A stretch of DNA of 64,000 nt from Vicinamibacterales bacterium (GCA_041394705.1 JAWKHS010000023.1:37128-101127); one strand, 5' to 3'. Positions 19,901-28,340 are shown, counted from the stretch's first letter. Notes: generated from the sequence alone by a model not told the origin. Numbers and translations: made by a program.

Positions 19901-20504
19901 GGACGCGGAGTACACCATCAGCCTGCTGGACGTGCCGCACAAGCTCGTGCTGTCGCCCATCGTCGAACTGCCGTTCGGCGAGGGCAAGCGCTGGATGAAC
20001 GACGGCATCGGCAAGTACATCCTCGGCAACTGGACGATGTCGTCGATCATCGCGTTCGAGAGCGGGTTCCCGATCTCGGTCTCGAACAACTCGAACGGCC
20101 TGTCGCAGGCGTTCTTCCGCGTGCAGCGTCCGAACGCCACCGGCTCCGATGCGGCCACCTCCGGCAACCGCGAGGATCGGCTGTTCTACCCGGGCGCCAG
20201 CCCAGGCGTCTGGCTCGACAGTGCCGCCTTCTCGAACCCCGGCCTGTTCACGCTCGGCACCAACCCGCGCGTGATCGATTCGGTGCGCACCCCGCACCGG
20301 AACAACTGGGACTTCGTGGCGACCAAGGACGTCAAGATGGGGGGCTCGGCCAAGGGCCAGCTGCGCATCGAGGTCCTGAACATCACCAACACGGTGAAGA
20401 CGGTCGGGCCGACCACCACGTTCGGGTCGTCGGCCTTCGGCCGCATCAACTCGCAGCGCGGCTTCATGCGCCTCACGCAGATCATGTTCCGCATGAGCTT
20501 CTAG
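16986..20504 (+). CDS. Oar-like TonB-dependent receptor with carboxypeptidase-regulatory-like domain (copy 2)
   Basis: 1172 residues with the same order of parts as copy 1: signal peptide ending LAAAQ, carboxypeptidase regulatory-like domain, plug, barrel, final RMSF. By eye the first 300 residues after the signal peptide differ from copy 1 at only a handful of positions, whereas patches of the barrel differ more (for example IDPVDINWYSWSANAT here against IDPSNRNLYSWSANAT). This is a tandem duplication whose copies have kept separate promoters and terminators. The divergent barrel loops suggest related but not identical ligands, which is inference. No TonB-box is obvious to me. Confidence 0.92.
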   Translation: MKSLRQLLVVATIVAVTGSLAAAQTFTGGVRGAVKDANGVIPGVTVQLINEATGQAREAVSNESGEYNFAAVPPGLYTIKATLTGFKTYENTGVRVAAQQFITLDVTLEVGALQETITVTGAAPVIDTSNATGGGVISTEQMAALPSGGRSAFLFAVTLPTVVASGDPQFNRQQDQTNASLLSLGGGTRRGNNYLIDGVPVTDLRNRASANPTIEALDDVAVQVHNYDAETGRTGGGTFNVATRSGTNSWRGSGFYQNRPRWGMANNFFSEKAGVPLPDTYFHLGGGGFGGPILKNRTFFWVAGEGYGSNTTRNGSLRLPTAREKAGDFSQSFDSNGNLVVIYDPLTGDANGNGRTPFPGNIVPANRLNPVATKMLSYLKNPTNDVSNGQDNFFSTAEINDRAQMYTGKVDHRFSDKISLTGFYLYNKTDEPCANYLEPGLNGPNRFIDNGDYILRRRVHVLSLNNTWLPSSNTVVTLRYGITKFIDNNTLSIDFDPADLGFNSAFASAIQTKKFPVVNITDYYQLGAIDPVDINWYSWSANATASKLLGRHTLKAGADYRTIGTDTQSFSGGAGVFNFDRRYTSLNPNANGVNGASPSGNALATMLLGYPSGDPGNLSRIFVSEPANYFVRYFGGYLQDDFRVGPKLTVNGGIRLEHESGLMEEDNRFTVAFDRTLNPGGALGNVVVNGSPVRGGLVYAGQNGANTYQGNPRAVKVSPRVGVVYSINPKTVIRTGYGVYWAPWNYQGISSTNYGQTGYSQNTFMSQGQYIPTTNLTNPFPGGVTQPRGNTLGALEGVGSTGGIEFIDQDKRSPYVQQYSFDINRELPGNVAIGFEYSGATGRDLGLGGSNDGTLNINQLPVSALALGTALNDQVPNPFFGLPAGQGFAVTSPTITRAQSLRPFPQFGDIIMRQNTGGRNQYHAAIFKFEKRVSNGWGGRINYTYSRLKDNQFGETNSYSATNGNAQNAYDLDAEYTISLLDVPHKLVLSPIVELPFGEGKRWMNDGIGKYILGNWTMSSIIAFESGFPISVSNNSNGLSQAFFRVQRPNATGSDAATSGNREDRLFYPGASPGVWLDSAAFSNPGLFTLGTNPRVIDSVRTPHRNNWDFVATKDVKMGGSAKGQLRIEVLNITNTVKTVGPTTTFGSSAFGRINSQRGFMRLTQIMFRMSF

Positions 20505-20512
20505 CGAGCCGG

Positions 20513-20541
20513 GGCTCGGGTCCCGGGGCTCGAGTCCCGGG
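20513..20541. repeat. CCCGGG-rich mini-repeat
   Basis: Contains GTCCCGGGGCTC (20520-20531), whose exact reverse complement occurs at 54178-54189 inside the end of another gene, together with further CTCGAGTCCCGGG palindromic sequence. Related GGGACC-type elements lie at 16561 and 37800. It looks like a dispersed palindromic repeat at gene ends. Confidence 0.5.
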
Positions 20542-20552
20542 CTGATGATGAG

Positions 20553-20582
20553 GAAGGGCGGCGCTCACGGGTGCCGCCCTTC
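20553..20582 (+). terminator. Hairpin terminator after receptor copy 2
   Basis: GAAGGGCGGC and GCCGCCCTTC form a 10-bp stem with a 10-base loop, 48 bases after the stop. It is a close relative of the hairpin at 16599-16628 after copy 1, consistent with duplication of the gene together with its terminator. Confidence 0.7.
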
Positions 20583-20645
20583 GCACGTACTGACGCTCCG
20601 GCGCGCACCATCGGCTGGCCTGGCGCCCCCGGAACACGGGTGCGG

Positions 20646-20675
20646 TTGCCGCGCGCGCGCGGCGCGCGGTACGAT
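20646..20675 (+). promoter_or_regulatory. Putative promoter of TPR lipoprotein gene
   Basis: TTGCCG (20646-20651), 18-base spacer, TACGAT (20670-20675), ending 8 bases before the ATG at 20684. No Shine-Dalgarno sequence fits in the gap, so the mRNA is probably leaderless or nearly so. Confidence 0.45.
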
Positions 20676-20683
20676 CGGACGCG

Positions 20684-22357
20684 ATGATCGGTCGACACGC
20701 GGTCCTGTCCGTGCTCGCGGTCGCGGCGCTGGCGGGGTGCCGCGGGACGCCGTCCGCGCCACCGGCGGAGCAGACGCCGCGGCCCGTCACCGACACCATC
20801 GAGCCCGCTGGCGATCTCGGGGCCATCTCGTTCCCGACGAGTGGCGCGCCTGAGGCGCAGGCCGATTTTCTGCGCGGCGTGGCCTGGCTCCACAACTTCG
20901 GGTACGACGATGCGATCGAGGCGTTCCGGGCCGCCCAGGCCAAGGACCCCCGGTTCGCCATGGCCTACTGGGGCGAAGCGCTGGCCTACAGCCAGCCGTT
21001 GTGGTTCGGAGAGGAGCCGGAGAAGGGCCGCGCCGTCCTGGCGAGGCTCGCGGCCACACCGGAGGCACGGCTGGCGCTGGCGCCGACCGAGCGGGAAAAG
21101 GGTTTCCTGCGCGCGGCCGACGCCCTGTGGGGCCCCGGCGACACCGCGGCGCGCGCGCGAGCCTACGCCGGCGCGATGGCGACGCTGGCCAAGGCCCATC
21201 CGGATGACGACGAGGTCCAGGTGTTCTACGCGCTGGCGCTCCTGGCGACGATGCCCCGCGGCGACGCCTCGCTGCCGATCCGCGAACAGGCCGGGCGCAT
21301 CGTGGAGGACGTCTTCCGGCGGAACCCGAGGCACCCCGGCGCCGCGCACCTGATCCTGCACGCCTACGATCACGGCGCGCTGGCCCCGCGAGGGCTCGCC
21401 GCCGCCCGGGCCTACGCCAAGATCGCGCCGGCCTCCAGCCATGCCCTCCACATGCCCGCGCACTTCTTCGTCCAGCTGGGGTTCTGGCTCGACGCCGCCT
21501 CGAGCGACGAAGCTTCGTGGCGGGCGTCGGTGGCCTGGAGCGCGCGCCGGGGGCAGCCGGTCACGACGCACGACTTCCACAGCCTGGTGTGGTGGCAGTA
21601 CGAGTTGACGCAGCTCGGGCAGTTCGAACGCGCGCGGCAGGTGGCCGCGGAGGTGGACCGCGCGCTCGCCATCGTCGGCGCCAACGACGTCATCGGGGGC
21701 CACCACTACGGCGACAGCGAAATCGGTCGGGGAGCCGGTCCGGCCGCGCTCAGGAACGACAAGGGCTCGATGCAGGCGCGCCTGGTGCTCGAGTCCGAAC
21801 GCTGGGACCTGATGGCGGGGCAGAGCACGTTCGACAACGTCGACGAGCTCTTCGTGCTCGGCGTCAGCGCGCTCAGGCTGAACGATCCGCCGCGGGCGCG
21901 GGCGGCCTATCAGGAACTGGTCAAGGCGGCCGGTCCCGACATGGATCCCGGCCTGCGCGAGCAGGCCGCGATCATGGTCCTCGAGATCGAGGCGCTGGCC
22001 GCCGCGATGGACGGCACACCCGCCGTCGCCTTCTCGAAGATGGACGAGGCCAATCGGCTGCAGGCGCAGATGCCCAAGCCGATCGGCCGCCCCTACCCCG
22101 TGAAGGGCGCCGACGAGTTGTACGGCGAGCTCCTCCTGCAGTTCGATCGTCCGCGCGACGCCGCGACGTGGTTCGAGAAGACGCTCGCGCGGACACCCAA
22201 CCGCTCACGAGCCGTGCTCGGCCTGGCTCGGGCGGCGGCGCGCGCCGGCGAGACGGCGAAGAGCCGCCAGGCGTACGAGCAGTTCCTGGCCAATTGGGCC
22301 AATGCCGATTCGGGCCTGCCGGAACTGGCCGAGGCCCGCGCGGCCCTCGGGCGCTAG
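20684..22357 (+). CDS. TPR-repeat lipoprotein
   Basis: 557 residues. The N-terminus has a lipoprotein signal peptide with lipobox LAGC (Cys at about residue 19) and a short Pro-rich linker. The rest is helical with tetratricopeptide-like units, for example the N-terminal GVAWLHNFGYDDAIEAFRAA followed by DPRFAMAYWGEALAYS, and a C-terminal unit RPRDAATWFEKTLARTPNRS. A His-rich stretch, HPGAAHLILHAYDH then SHALHMPAHFFVQLG, is notable and is a usual mark of this family of long acidobacterial and proteobacterial TPR proteins. Function unknown; a scaffold at the periplasmic face is the natural guess. The gene stands alone. Confidence 0.75.
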   Translation: MIGRHAVLSVLAVAALAGCRGTPSAPPAEQTPRPVTDTIEPAGDLGAISFPTSGAPEAQADFLRGVAWLHNFGYDDAIEAFRAAQAKDPRFAMAYWGEALAYSQPLWFGEEPEKGRAVLARLAATPEARLALAPTEREKGFLRAADALWGPGDTAARARAYAGAMATLAKAHPDDDEVQVFYALALLATMPRGDASLPIREQAGRIVEDVFRRNPRHPGAAHLILHAYDHGALAPRGLAAARAYAKIAPASSHALHMPAHFFVQLGFWLDAASSDEASWRASVAWSARRGQPVTTHDFHSLVWWQYELTQLGQFERARQVAAEVDRALAIVGANDVIGGHHYGDSEIGRGAGPAALRNDKGSMQARLVLESERWDLMAGQSTFDNVDELFVLGVSALRLNDPPRARAAYQELVKAAGPDMDPGLREQAAIMVLEIEALAAAMDGTPAVAFSKMDEANRLQAQMPKPIGRPYPVKGADELYGELLLQFDRPRDAATWFEKTLARTPNRSRAVLGLARAAARAGETAKSRQAYEQFLANWANADSGLPELAEARAALGR

Positions 22358-22376
22358 AAGACGCGCCGCCGGCCGC

Positions 22377-22442
22377 TCGGGAACGCGGCGTCGGCCGCCT
22401 GGGAAGGCGGCGTCCTTAGCCTGGGAACGCGGCGTCGGCCGC
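22377..22442. repeat. Three tandem 22-base units
   Basis: Three consecutive 22-base units (22377-22398, 22399-22420, 22421-22442) share GGGAAnGCGGCGTC. Units 1 and 3 differ only at the second base; unit 2 is more degenerate. The array sits between convergent genes. Its role is unknown. Confidence 0.65.
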
Positions 22443-22547
22443 CGGCATGCCCGTTCACGCGGCCGCAAGGGCGCGGGGTTCGCCGTGCCGAGGCCGCCCG
22501 AGTCGGGCCAGGTCATGGGCGACGGTCGACGCGCGCCGATGCGCGCG

Positions 22548-23744
22548 CTACACCGCGTCGATCCGCACGCGCCGGATGTAGAACGACAGGTCGAGCCGCC
22601 GGGTCCGCACGGCGGGATCCGCCACCTTGAGGCTGATGTCGTAGTAGCCGGGCTCGGACGGCCGCCAGCGGTGGGTCCAGAGCGTCCACGTGCGGGCGGT
22701 GGTCGAACAGACGCGCACGGGCGTCCCGGCGTCGCGAGGGCCGAAGCGGATGACCAGGCGATCGACGGGCGCGTGACCACCCCAGACGATTCCGACGATG
22801 CGGTACTCGAGGCGGCCGTCCACGCGGCGCTGCTCCACGCGGATCGGCATCGCGGCGGTGTCGATCTCCGGGGGCAGGAAATCACGGGCCAGGGCGGGAC
22901 GGCCGTCCTGGTGCGTCCGCCCGGCGAACTCCAGCATCTGCGACGTGGCCGGCGCATCCCGTGGTACCCAGCGGATCTCATTCACCCATTTGATCCACGA
23001 GCAGCCGTACCATCCGGGCACGACGAGGCGGACCGGGGCGCCGTGGTGCGCCGTCAACGGCTCGCCGTTCATGGCCACGGCCAGGAACGGGCCGAGCGAC
23101 TCGAGCGTGTCGAGCGGGAAGATCCAGCTGGCGCCCGGCTGCGATCGCGCGGATTGCTGGCCGGGATGATCCACGCCCGACACGAGCACGGCCCAGGCGT
23201 CCTTGGGTGGGCGCACCGATTGGAGGACCGCGGTCAGAGGCAGGCCGTGCCAGTCGACGGCGCTCATCAGTCCAAAGTTCTGCGGGTTGCTGTTGCCGGC
23301 GCATTCGATGAGATGCGCGCCCATCGCGGAGGCCCTTTCGGCGATACCCGCGGCGGTGGGCCCCGCGGACGCGGCGGCCGAATGGCCGAGCGACAGACGC
23401 CAGCCGGCGGCGTCCGTGGACAACCCGGGCGGCGCGGCCGTCCGCACGAAGACGTCGTGCGTCGGCGTCACCATCCGGCCGGCATCGAGTGCCGACAGGT
23501 CGGTGAAGAGCCGTGCGTCCAGCCCCTGTCCGCCGACCATCGTGCCGAGCGGCGCCTCCTGCGCACCTGGACCGTACAGCGGCAGCGTCCGGATGAGCTC
23601 GCCGCCCGGCGGCTCGACGCAGTCGGCTTGGGCCAGCAGCGACGCCCAGGCCCGCGCGGGGAGCATCAGGCCGGCCGCGGCGCCGGCGGTCCGGAGGAAG
23701 CGCCGGCGGGCGGGGAAGGACGGGGCCGTCACGTCCCGGACCAT
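22548..23744 (-). CDS. Sulfite-oxidase-family molybdopterin oxidoreductase, Tat-exported
   Basis: 398 residues. A twin-arginine signal, RRRFLRTAGAAAG, sits near residues 13-25. The core has the sulfite oxidase fold signature HLIECAGNSNPQNFG with Cys148 as the expected molybdenum ligand, and GAPVRLVVPGWYGCSWIKW, the second conserved loop. The C-terminal part matches the Mo-co dimerisation domain. Relatives oxidise sulfite or reduce other substrates in the periplasm; no dedicated heme subunit is adjacent, so the partner and substrate are open. The moaA gene elsewhere in the window fits its cofactor need. It diverges from the VWFA gene with only 38 bases between starts. Confidence 0.85.
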   Translation of the reverse strand: MVRDVTAPSFPARRRFLRTAGAAAGLMLPARAWASLLAQADCVEPPGGELIRTLPLYGPGAQEAPLGTMVGGQGLDARLFTDLSALDAGRMVTPTHDVFVRTAAPPGLSTDAAGWRLSLGHSAAASAGPTAAGIAERASAMGAHLIECAGNSNPQNFGLMSAVDWHGLPLTAVLQSVRPPKDAWAVLVSGVDHPGQQSARSQPGASWIFPLDTLESLGPFLAVAMNGEPLTAHHGAPVRLVVPGWYGCSWIKWVNEIRWVPRDAPATSQMLEFAGRTHQDGRPALARDFLPPEIDTAAMPIRVEQRRVDGRLEYRIVGIVWGGHAPVDRLVIRFGPRDAGTPVRVCSTTARTWTLWTHRWRPSEPGYYDISLKVADPAVRTRRLDLSFYIRRVRIDAV

Positions 23745-23750
23745 GCCCAG

Positions 23751-23776
23751 AGTATTCCACAGGCCGCCGCTATAAT
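23751..23776. promoter_or_regulatory. Compact divergent -10 pair
   Basis: TATAAT at 23771-23776 (plus strand) ends 6 bases before the ATG at 23783. On the minus strand AATACT (23756-23751) ends 6 bases before the ATG at 23744. Both arrangements imply leaderless mRNAs. The 38-base gap is too short for two independent full promoters, so each -35 region must lie over the other promoter or gene. Confidence 0.5.
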
Positions 23777-23782
23777 TGGCCG

Positions 23783-25078
23783 ATGACGCGCAGCGCGACG
23801 ATTGCCGCGGCCCTCATCGCCGTCCTGGCCGGGTGGAGCCTGCGTGGGCTGGCCGCGCAGCAACCGGCCGCGCCGCCGGCGCAACCCACCTTCCGCAGCG
23901 GCGTGTCGGGCGTGAGCACCGACGTCATCGTGCGGGACAAGGACGGCCGGTTCGTGTCGGACCTGACCAAGGACGACTTCGAGGTGCTCGAGGACGGCGT
24001 GCCGCAGACCGTCACGTCGTTCTCCCTCGTGCACGGCGGCCGCACGTTCAACCTGCTGGCTGACCAGGCGCCGCAGGCCGTCCCCGAAGGCATCGTCCTG
24101 CCTGCGACCCGTCGCATGGTCGAGGACGTCGCGGGACGGGTGCTGGTGATCTTCGTGGACGACGTCCACTTCGAGGCGCTGTACACCCCGCACGTCCGGC
24201 GGCTCATCGACGACATCTTCACGAACCTGGTGCACGACGGCGACCTGGTGGCCATGGTGTCGAGTGGCCCGTCGGCCATCGCCACGGGCCTGACCTACGA
24301 CCGGAAGCTGATCACGGCGTCCGCGGCGCGCATCCGCGGCAGCGGGCTGACCGCGGCCGACATCTTCACCACGCAGCTCGAGACCTCGCAGGGACCGGCC
24401 GACGTCCGCAACCGCGCCCAGATGGCCTTCTACACCGCCTACGATCTGATGGCGGACCTCGAGCGGATCCCCAACAAGCGGAAGGCCTTCCTCTACATCA
24501 GCACCGGCTACGACTTCGATCCGTTCGCCGCGGGGCGCAGTTCGAGCGACCGGATCATGGGCGGCCGCTTCTCGGACCCCCTGCGGTTCCTGACCGAAGA
24601 CCGCGAGGACAACCCGTACTTCCGGCTGCCCAAGGCCAACGCCGATATCGACCTGTACGGGTACATGCGCGAGCTCGTCCTCTCGGCCAACCGCGCGAAT
24701 GTCAGCATCTACACGATCGACCCCCGCGGCTTGCAGGGCGTCGTGGACGCCGGCCAGTACATCGATCAGAGCGAGTGGCGGACGTTCCTGCAGAAGACCC
24801 AGAGCACGCTCCGGTTCATGGCGGAGCAGACGGGCGGGTTCGCCGTCGTGAACGTGAACGATTTCCCGACCGAACTGAAGCGCATCGACGCCGAGACCAG
24901 CGATTACTACGTGATCGGCTACTCCTCCACGAATCCCGATCCGCTGCGGCGGGTCCGGCGGATCGACGTGAAGGTCGCGCGGCCCGATCTGACCGTGGCG
25001 TCGCGGCGCGCGTACTCGCTGAAGACGCCCGGCGAACCGCCGCAGCCGCCGCCGCTCAAGCCGGCGAAGAAGAAGTAG
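23783..25078 (+). CDS. Acidobacterial VWFA-related secreted protein
   Basis: 431 residues. It has a signal peptide (about residues 1-26), then TDVIVRDKDGRFVSDLTKDD and FEVLEDGVPQTVTSFSLV, the N-terminal signature of the VWFA-related domain described chiefly from Acidobacteria (TIGR03436 type). The VWA-like core begins at VLVIFVDDVHF, contains KRKAFLYISTGYDFDP and ends around VSIYTIDPRGLQG. The metal-ion-dependent adhesion site is partly degenerate: DDVHF replaces the canonical DxSxS. Role unknown; many copies usually occur per genome. The short stretch 25079-25090 separates it from a convergent secreted protein gene. Confidence 0.85.
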   Translation: MTRSATIAAALIAVLAGWSLRGLAAQQPAAPPAQPTFRSGVSGVSTDVIVRDKDGRFVSDLTKDDFEVLEDGVPQTVTSFSLVHGGRTFNLLADQAPQAVPEGIVLPATRRMVEDVAGRVLVIFVDDVHFEALYTPHVRRLIDDIFTNLVHDGDLVAMVSSGPSAIATGLTYDRKLITASAARIRGSGLTAADIFTTQLETSQGPADVRNRAQMAFYTAYDLMADLERIPNKRKAFLYISTGYDFDPFAAGRSSSDRIMGGRFSDPLRFLTEDREDNPYFRLPKANADIDLYGYMRELVLSANRANVSIYTIDPRGLQGVVDAGQYIDQSEWRTFLQKTQSTLRFMAEQTGGFAVVNVNDFPTELKRIDAETSDYYVIGYSSTNPDPLRRVRRIDVKVARPDLTVASRRAYSLKTPGEPPQPPPLKPAKKK

Positions 25079-25090
25079 CGGCCGGCGCCC

Positions 25091-27145
25091 CTACCGCCGC
25101 CCCTCGCCCGAGGACACCGCGAGCCACGCCCGCACCAGATCGGCACGTTCCAGCCCGTCGGCCACGTAGCGGGCGCCGCTCGTGGCGAAGCGCTCGCGCA
25201 TCGGTCCCGACGTGAGCGCCGGGTCCTTCACCACCCACCCCGCGAAGAGCGCGTGCAGCGCCAGGAACCGCGTCTCCGGATCGTCGGGGGCGCCGCCCGG
25301 GGCGGTGTCGATCACGCGCAGCGCCTCGCCCGGCCGCCGTGTGGCGACGAGCGTGGCCGCCAGGGCCTGGCGCGCGGCCAGGTTGTCAGGCTGCGCGTCG
25401 AGCGTCGCCGTCGCCATCGCCGCGGCACGGGCCACGTCGCCGATCCGCAGATAGGCCCGGATGAGGAGCGGCGCGACCGACGCCTCGTCCAGTCCGGCGT
25501 CCCGCGCGGCAAGCAGCGCCGTGACGGCCGATCGGTCGTCGCCGGCCGCGGCGTGGGCGGCACCCTGCACGAGGCCGACGGCGGCGGCCGGCGCGCCGCG
25601 GTTGGCCGCCTGGGTGACCTGCGCGATGACGGCGCGGGGCGAATCGCCGAGCCCGAAGAGCCCGATCGCGAGCAGGGCCTGGACCGCAGGCTGCTCGAGG
25701 GGTTCGACGGTGCCCACGCGGAGGAGGGCCGCGTACTGTCCGGCCTCCAGGGCGGCCAGTGCCCGTGCCAGGCCCTCCGACGGCGCCGGCGGTGTCAGAA
25801 CGGCGCGAAGCGCCGCCCGCGTGGCGGCGGTGAGGACGCGGTCTCGCTGGAACGCCTGGCCGGGCCCTGGGGCCTCGCGCAGCAGGCTGTCGGCGGTGCC
25901 CCGCACCTCGAAGGTCGTCTCGCCGATCGCGCGGCGGCCGGCCAACCGATCCACGGCCGTCACGACCACCTTGTAGCGTCCGCGCGGAAACGTCGTCAGG
26001 GGGGCCCGCACGGCGCCGAAGAGGGGATGCCCCTTGGCGACATCGAAGTCCGAGGGAAGGTTGTCGCCGTCGTAGTGCTGGGTCATGAGCGACCCGAAGG
26101 CCGTCGAGCGGCCGCCTTCCGCCAGCCGCGACACCTCGAAGCCGACGTCCACCGACGGCTTTCCGCTGGACGTGCCCGCCGGGTTGATCACCTGGAAGAC
26201 GAGTCCGAGCGTACCGTCGGCGCTGAGCGTGTTGCCGGCCGCGGGTGTGACGTCCAGCGCGCCGATCGCGTAGGGATGACGGCCCTGCTCGGTGGGCGCG
26301 AACGGAGCCGCCCTGGACACGACCTGCTCGGCCACGATCAGATCGCTCAGGGCGAAGTCGGCGGATGCGGGCGGCAGGTCCAGTGCGTGGCGGATCACGT
26401 GCACGGCCGTCGACTTTCCCTGGCCCGTCGCCCAGGCCACGTACACGTCGAAGCGGCCCGGACCCGCCGTGATGCCGCGCTGGATCTCGCTCCCGCCGTC
26501 CTCCAGCGCCGACGGGCGCATCTCGAACTCGAAGTCCTCGAACGGCAGCATCTCGGTGGGCGTGCGCTCGGCGTTCTCGAGCGCGGCCTGGCGCTCGGCG
26601 TCGCGCGCGGCACGCTCGCGCGCCTCCCGCTCCCGCTGCAGGTCCATCAGCCGCAGCGCGGAGGCGGCTTCCATGGCGGCCGTGGCGTCGCCGGCCCGCC
26701 GGGTCGACACCGCGGCGCCGCCGACGGGCATCTCTCCCTGGGGCACGCTCACCGCGCGTCCCGCCTGCATGGGCAACGGGTCGCCGCGGAGGCCCGCCAG
26801 CCAGTCGCGTACGGCGGAGCGGGGGGGCACGGACGGCGCACCGCGCCCGGCGGGGACCAGGCGGACGTAGGTGGCCACGGTGCCGGGCGGCGCCGCCACA
26901 CCCGGCACGATCGCCCGGAGCGCGACGTAATGAGCGCCGTCGGAGACGCGCAGCACGTGGTGCTGCCAGGTGGCCTGGGCCACGGTGTCGGGCGAGGCGT
27001 GGTCGACGGCTTCAACCAGGGCCTCGAGCGTCTGGCGCTGCGTCTTGCTGAGTTTCGGGGCATTCTGCCGGGCCTCGGTGGAGGCCGGTGCCGCCGCCAC
27101 GGTGGTGGCGAAGAGGGCGACGACGAGCCAGCGGTGCGACAGCAT
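25091..27145 (-). CDS. Large exported protein with C-terminal TPR-like helices
   Basis: 684 residues, not assigned to a named family. Signal peptide MLSHRWLVVALFATTVAAAP, then a Pro/Ala-rich mixed region, a short charged helix LMDLQREREARERAARDAER near residues 165-190, and a beta-rich middle containing RFDVYVAWATGQGK and GRYKVVVTAVDRLAGRRA. This middle resembles the VWFA-associated C-terminal domain of GWxTD or VWFA-related acidobacterial proteins. About 250 C-terminal residues of TPR-like helices follow. The ATG at 27145 puts the signal peptide at the N-terminus. It converges on the VWFA gene with 12 bases between stops. Function unknown. Confidence 0.6.
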   Translation of the reverse strand: MLSHRWLVVALFATTVAAAPASTEARQNAPKLSKTQRQTLEALVEAVDHASPDTVAQATWQHHVLRVSDGAHYVALRAIVPGVAAPPGTVATYVRLVPAGRGAPSVPPRSAVRDWLAGLRGDPLPMQAGRAVSVPQGEMPVGGAAVSTRRAGDATAAMEAASALRLMDLQREREARERAARDAERQAALENAERTPTEMLPFEDFEFEMRPSALEDGGSEIQRGITAGPGRFDVYVAWATGQGKSTAVHVIRHALDLPPASADFALSDLIVAEQVVSRAAPFAPTEQGRHPYAIGALDVTPAAGNTLSADGTLGLVFQVINPAGTSSGKPSVDVGFEVSRLAEGGRSTAFGSLMTQHYDGDNLPSDFDVAKGHPLFGAVRAPLTTFPRGRYKVVVTAVDRLAGRRAIGETTFEVRGTADSLLREAPGPGQAFQRDRVLTAATRAALRAVLTPPAPSEGLARALAALEAGQYAALLRVGTVEPLEQPAVQALLAIGLFGLGDSPRAVIAQVTQAANRGAPAAAVGLVQGAAHAAAGDDRSAVTALLAARDAGLDEASVAPLLIRAYLRIGDVARAAAMATATLDAQPDNLAARQALAATLVATRRPGEALRVIDTAPGGAPDDPETRFLALHALFAGWVVKDPALTSGPMRERFATSGARYVADGLERADLVRAWLAVSSGEGRR

Positions 27146-27391
27146 GGCCGGACCTGTGAGCGCGCCTGTCACCTTACCACGGACGAGACGGCGGCCCCCG
27201 GGGTCCCGACGCGCGCCGTGGCCGCCCGTCGTCCATGGCGAGGACGGTGAGTGAGCGCGGCGCCCCAGCGGCGCCACCGGCGGTCGGCTGTTCCCGCGCG
27301 GGACGGCACGAACCGGTCGGATGCGAACGCCCGCACGCTCACCGCCGGTGTGAGAACGCTCGCGTCGGCGCGCGCCAGACGCCAGCTCAGC

Positions 27392-27397
27392 ATAGGA
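27392..27397 (+). promoter_or_regulatory. Putative -10 box (TAGGAT) of TPM-domain gene
   Basis: TAGGAT ends 7 bases before the ATG at 27405 with no Shine-Dalgarno sequence, the leaderless layout seen repeatedly in this window. No good -35 box is visible. Confidence 0.35.
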
Positions 27398-27404
27398 TCG
27401 CGCG

Positions 27405-28340
27405 ATGCCGAATCGCCTCGTGTTGCTCGCGCTGCTCGTCGGCGTGCTGACCGCTCCGGTTCACGCCCAGGAGCTGCCCGACCACGTCGGCAAGGTGAAC
27501 GACTTCGCGGGCGTGCTCGACGCCGGGCAGCGCACGGCGCTCGACGCTCAACTCGCCGACCTGGAACGTGCGACCTCGGCGGAGGTGGCCGTCGTGACGA
27601 TGCGCACCCTGGGCGGCCAGACCGTGGAGGAGTACGCGACGGCGCTCTTCAACGCGTGGGGCATCGGCAAGGCCGACCGCGACAACGGCGTGCTGATCCT
27701 CGTGGCACTCCAGGAGCGGGCGATGCGGATCGAAGTGGGCTACGGGCTCGAAGGCGTCCTGCCAGACGGATTGGCGGGCGCCGTGATCCGCGAGACCTTC
27801 ACGCCCCCGTTCGTTGCGGGTGACTACCGCCGCGGCCTGCTCGAGGGCACGGCCCGGATCATCGACATCGTCCGGCGGAACGAGACGCTCACGCCGGAGC
27901 AGCGGGCGGCGCTGGACGCGGCGGCGGCCGAGGCGGGGAAGACCTGGTTCGTCGCCGCGGTGGCCAGCCCCTTCGTGGCCGCGGCCGCGTTCGCGTTCGG
28001 TACGGCCGCCGGGGCCCGCGTCGTCGTGCAGATGCTGTTCGGCCTCGTCGTCGCTGTCGGGGGCGTGTTCGGGGCGTCGTTGGGCGAGGCGACCAGGACT
28101 TCGCTGGCGCTGCTGGTGCTGCTGGCCGTGGCTGTCGCCGTGTGGGGCTATCGCCTGGGCAGGCGTCCCAAGTGGCGCCGCGCCATCCGCGGCTCTGGCA
28201 AGGGCGCCGGGGGGAGCTCAGGCTGGATTGTGGAGGCCTCCGGCAGTTCGAGCAGCAGTTCGAGTGACTCCGGGTCGAGCAGCTCAGGCGACTTCGGCGG
28301 CGGCAGTTCGGGCGGCGGGGGAGCCAGCGGACACTGGTAG
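27405..28340 (+). CDS. TPM-domain protein (YgcG family)
   Basis: 311 residues. Signal peptide ending VHAQ, then a TPM domain from VNDFAGVLDAGQRTALDAQL to about residue 165, with family motifs FNAWGIGKADRDNGVLILVA and RIEVGYGLEGVLPDG. Hydrophobic helices follow around residues 185-205, 210-225 and 232-248. The C-terminus is a low-complexity Ser/Gly tail with a final SGHW, a common end for YgcG proteins. TPM proteins have weak phosphatase activity in plants and are linked to photosystem or respiratory-complex repair; the bacterial role is unclear. Confidence 0.85.
   Translation: MPNRLVLLALLVGVLTAPVHAQELPDHVGKVNDFAGVLDAGQRTALDAQLADLERATSAEVAVVTMRTLGGQTVEEYATALFNAWGIGKADRDNGVLILVALQERAMRIEVGYGLEGVLPDGLAGAVIRETFTPPFVAGDYRRGLLEGTARIIDIVRRNETLTPEQRAALDAAAAEAGKTWFVAAVASPFVAAAAFAFGTAAGARVVVQMLFGLVVAVGGVFGASLGEATRTSLALLVLLAVAVAVWGYRLGRRPKWRRAIRGSGKGAGGSSGWIVEASGSSSSSSSDSGSSSSGDFGGGSSGGGGASGHW

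Noticed and set aside
28200..28337. Ser/Gly-rich repetitive coding region at the end of the TPM-domain gene as a mobile or variable repeat.
   Set aside because: Low-complexity Ser/Gly tails are normal for this family and the DNA repeat is irregular.
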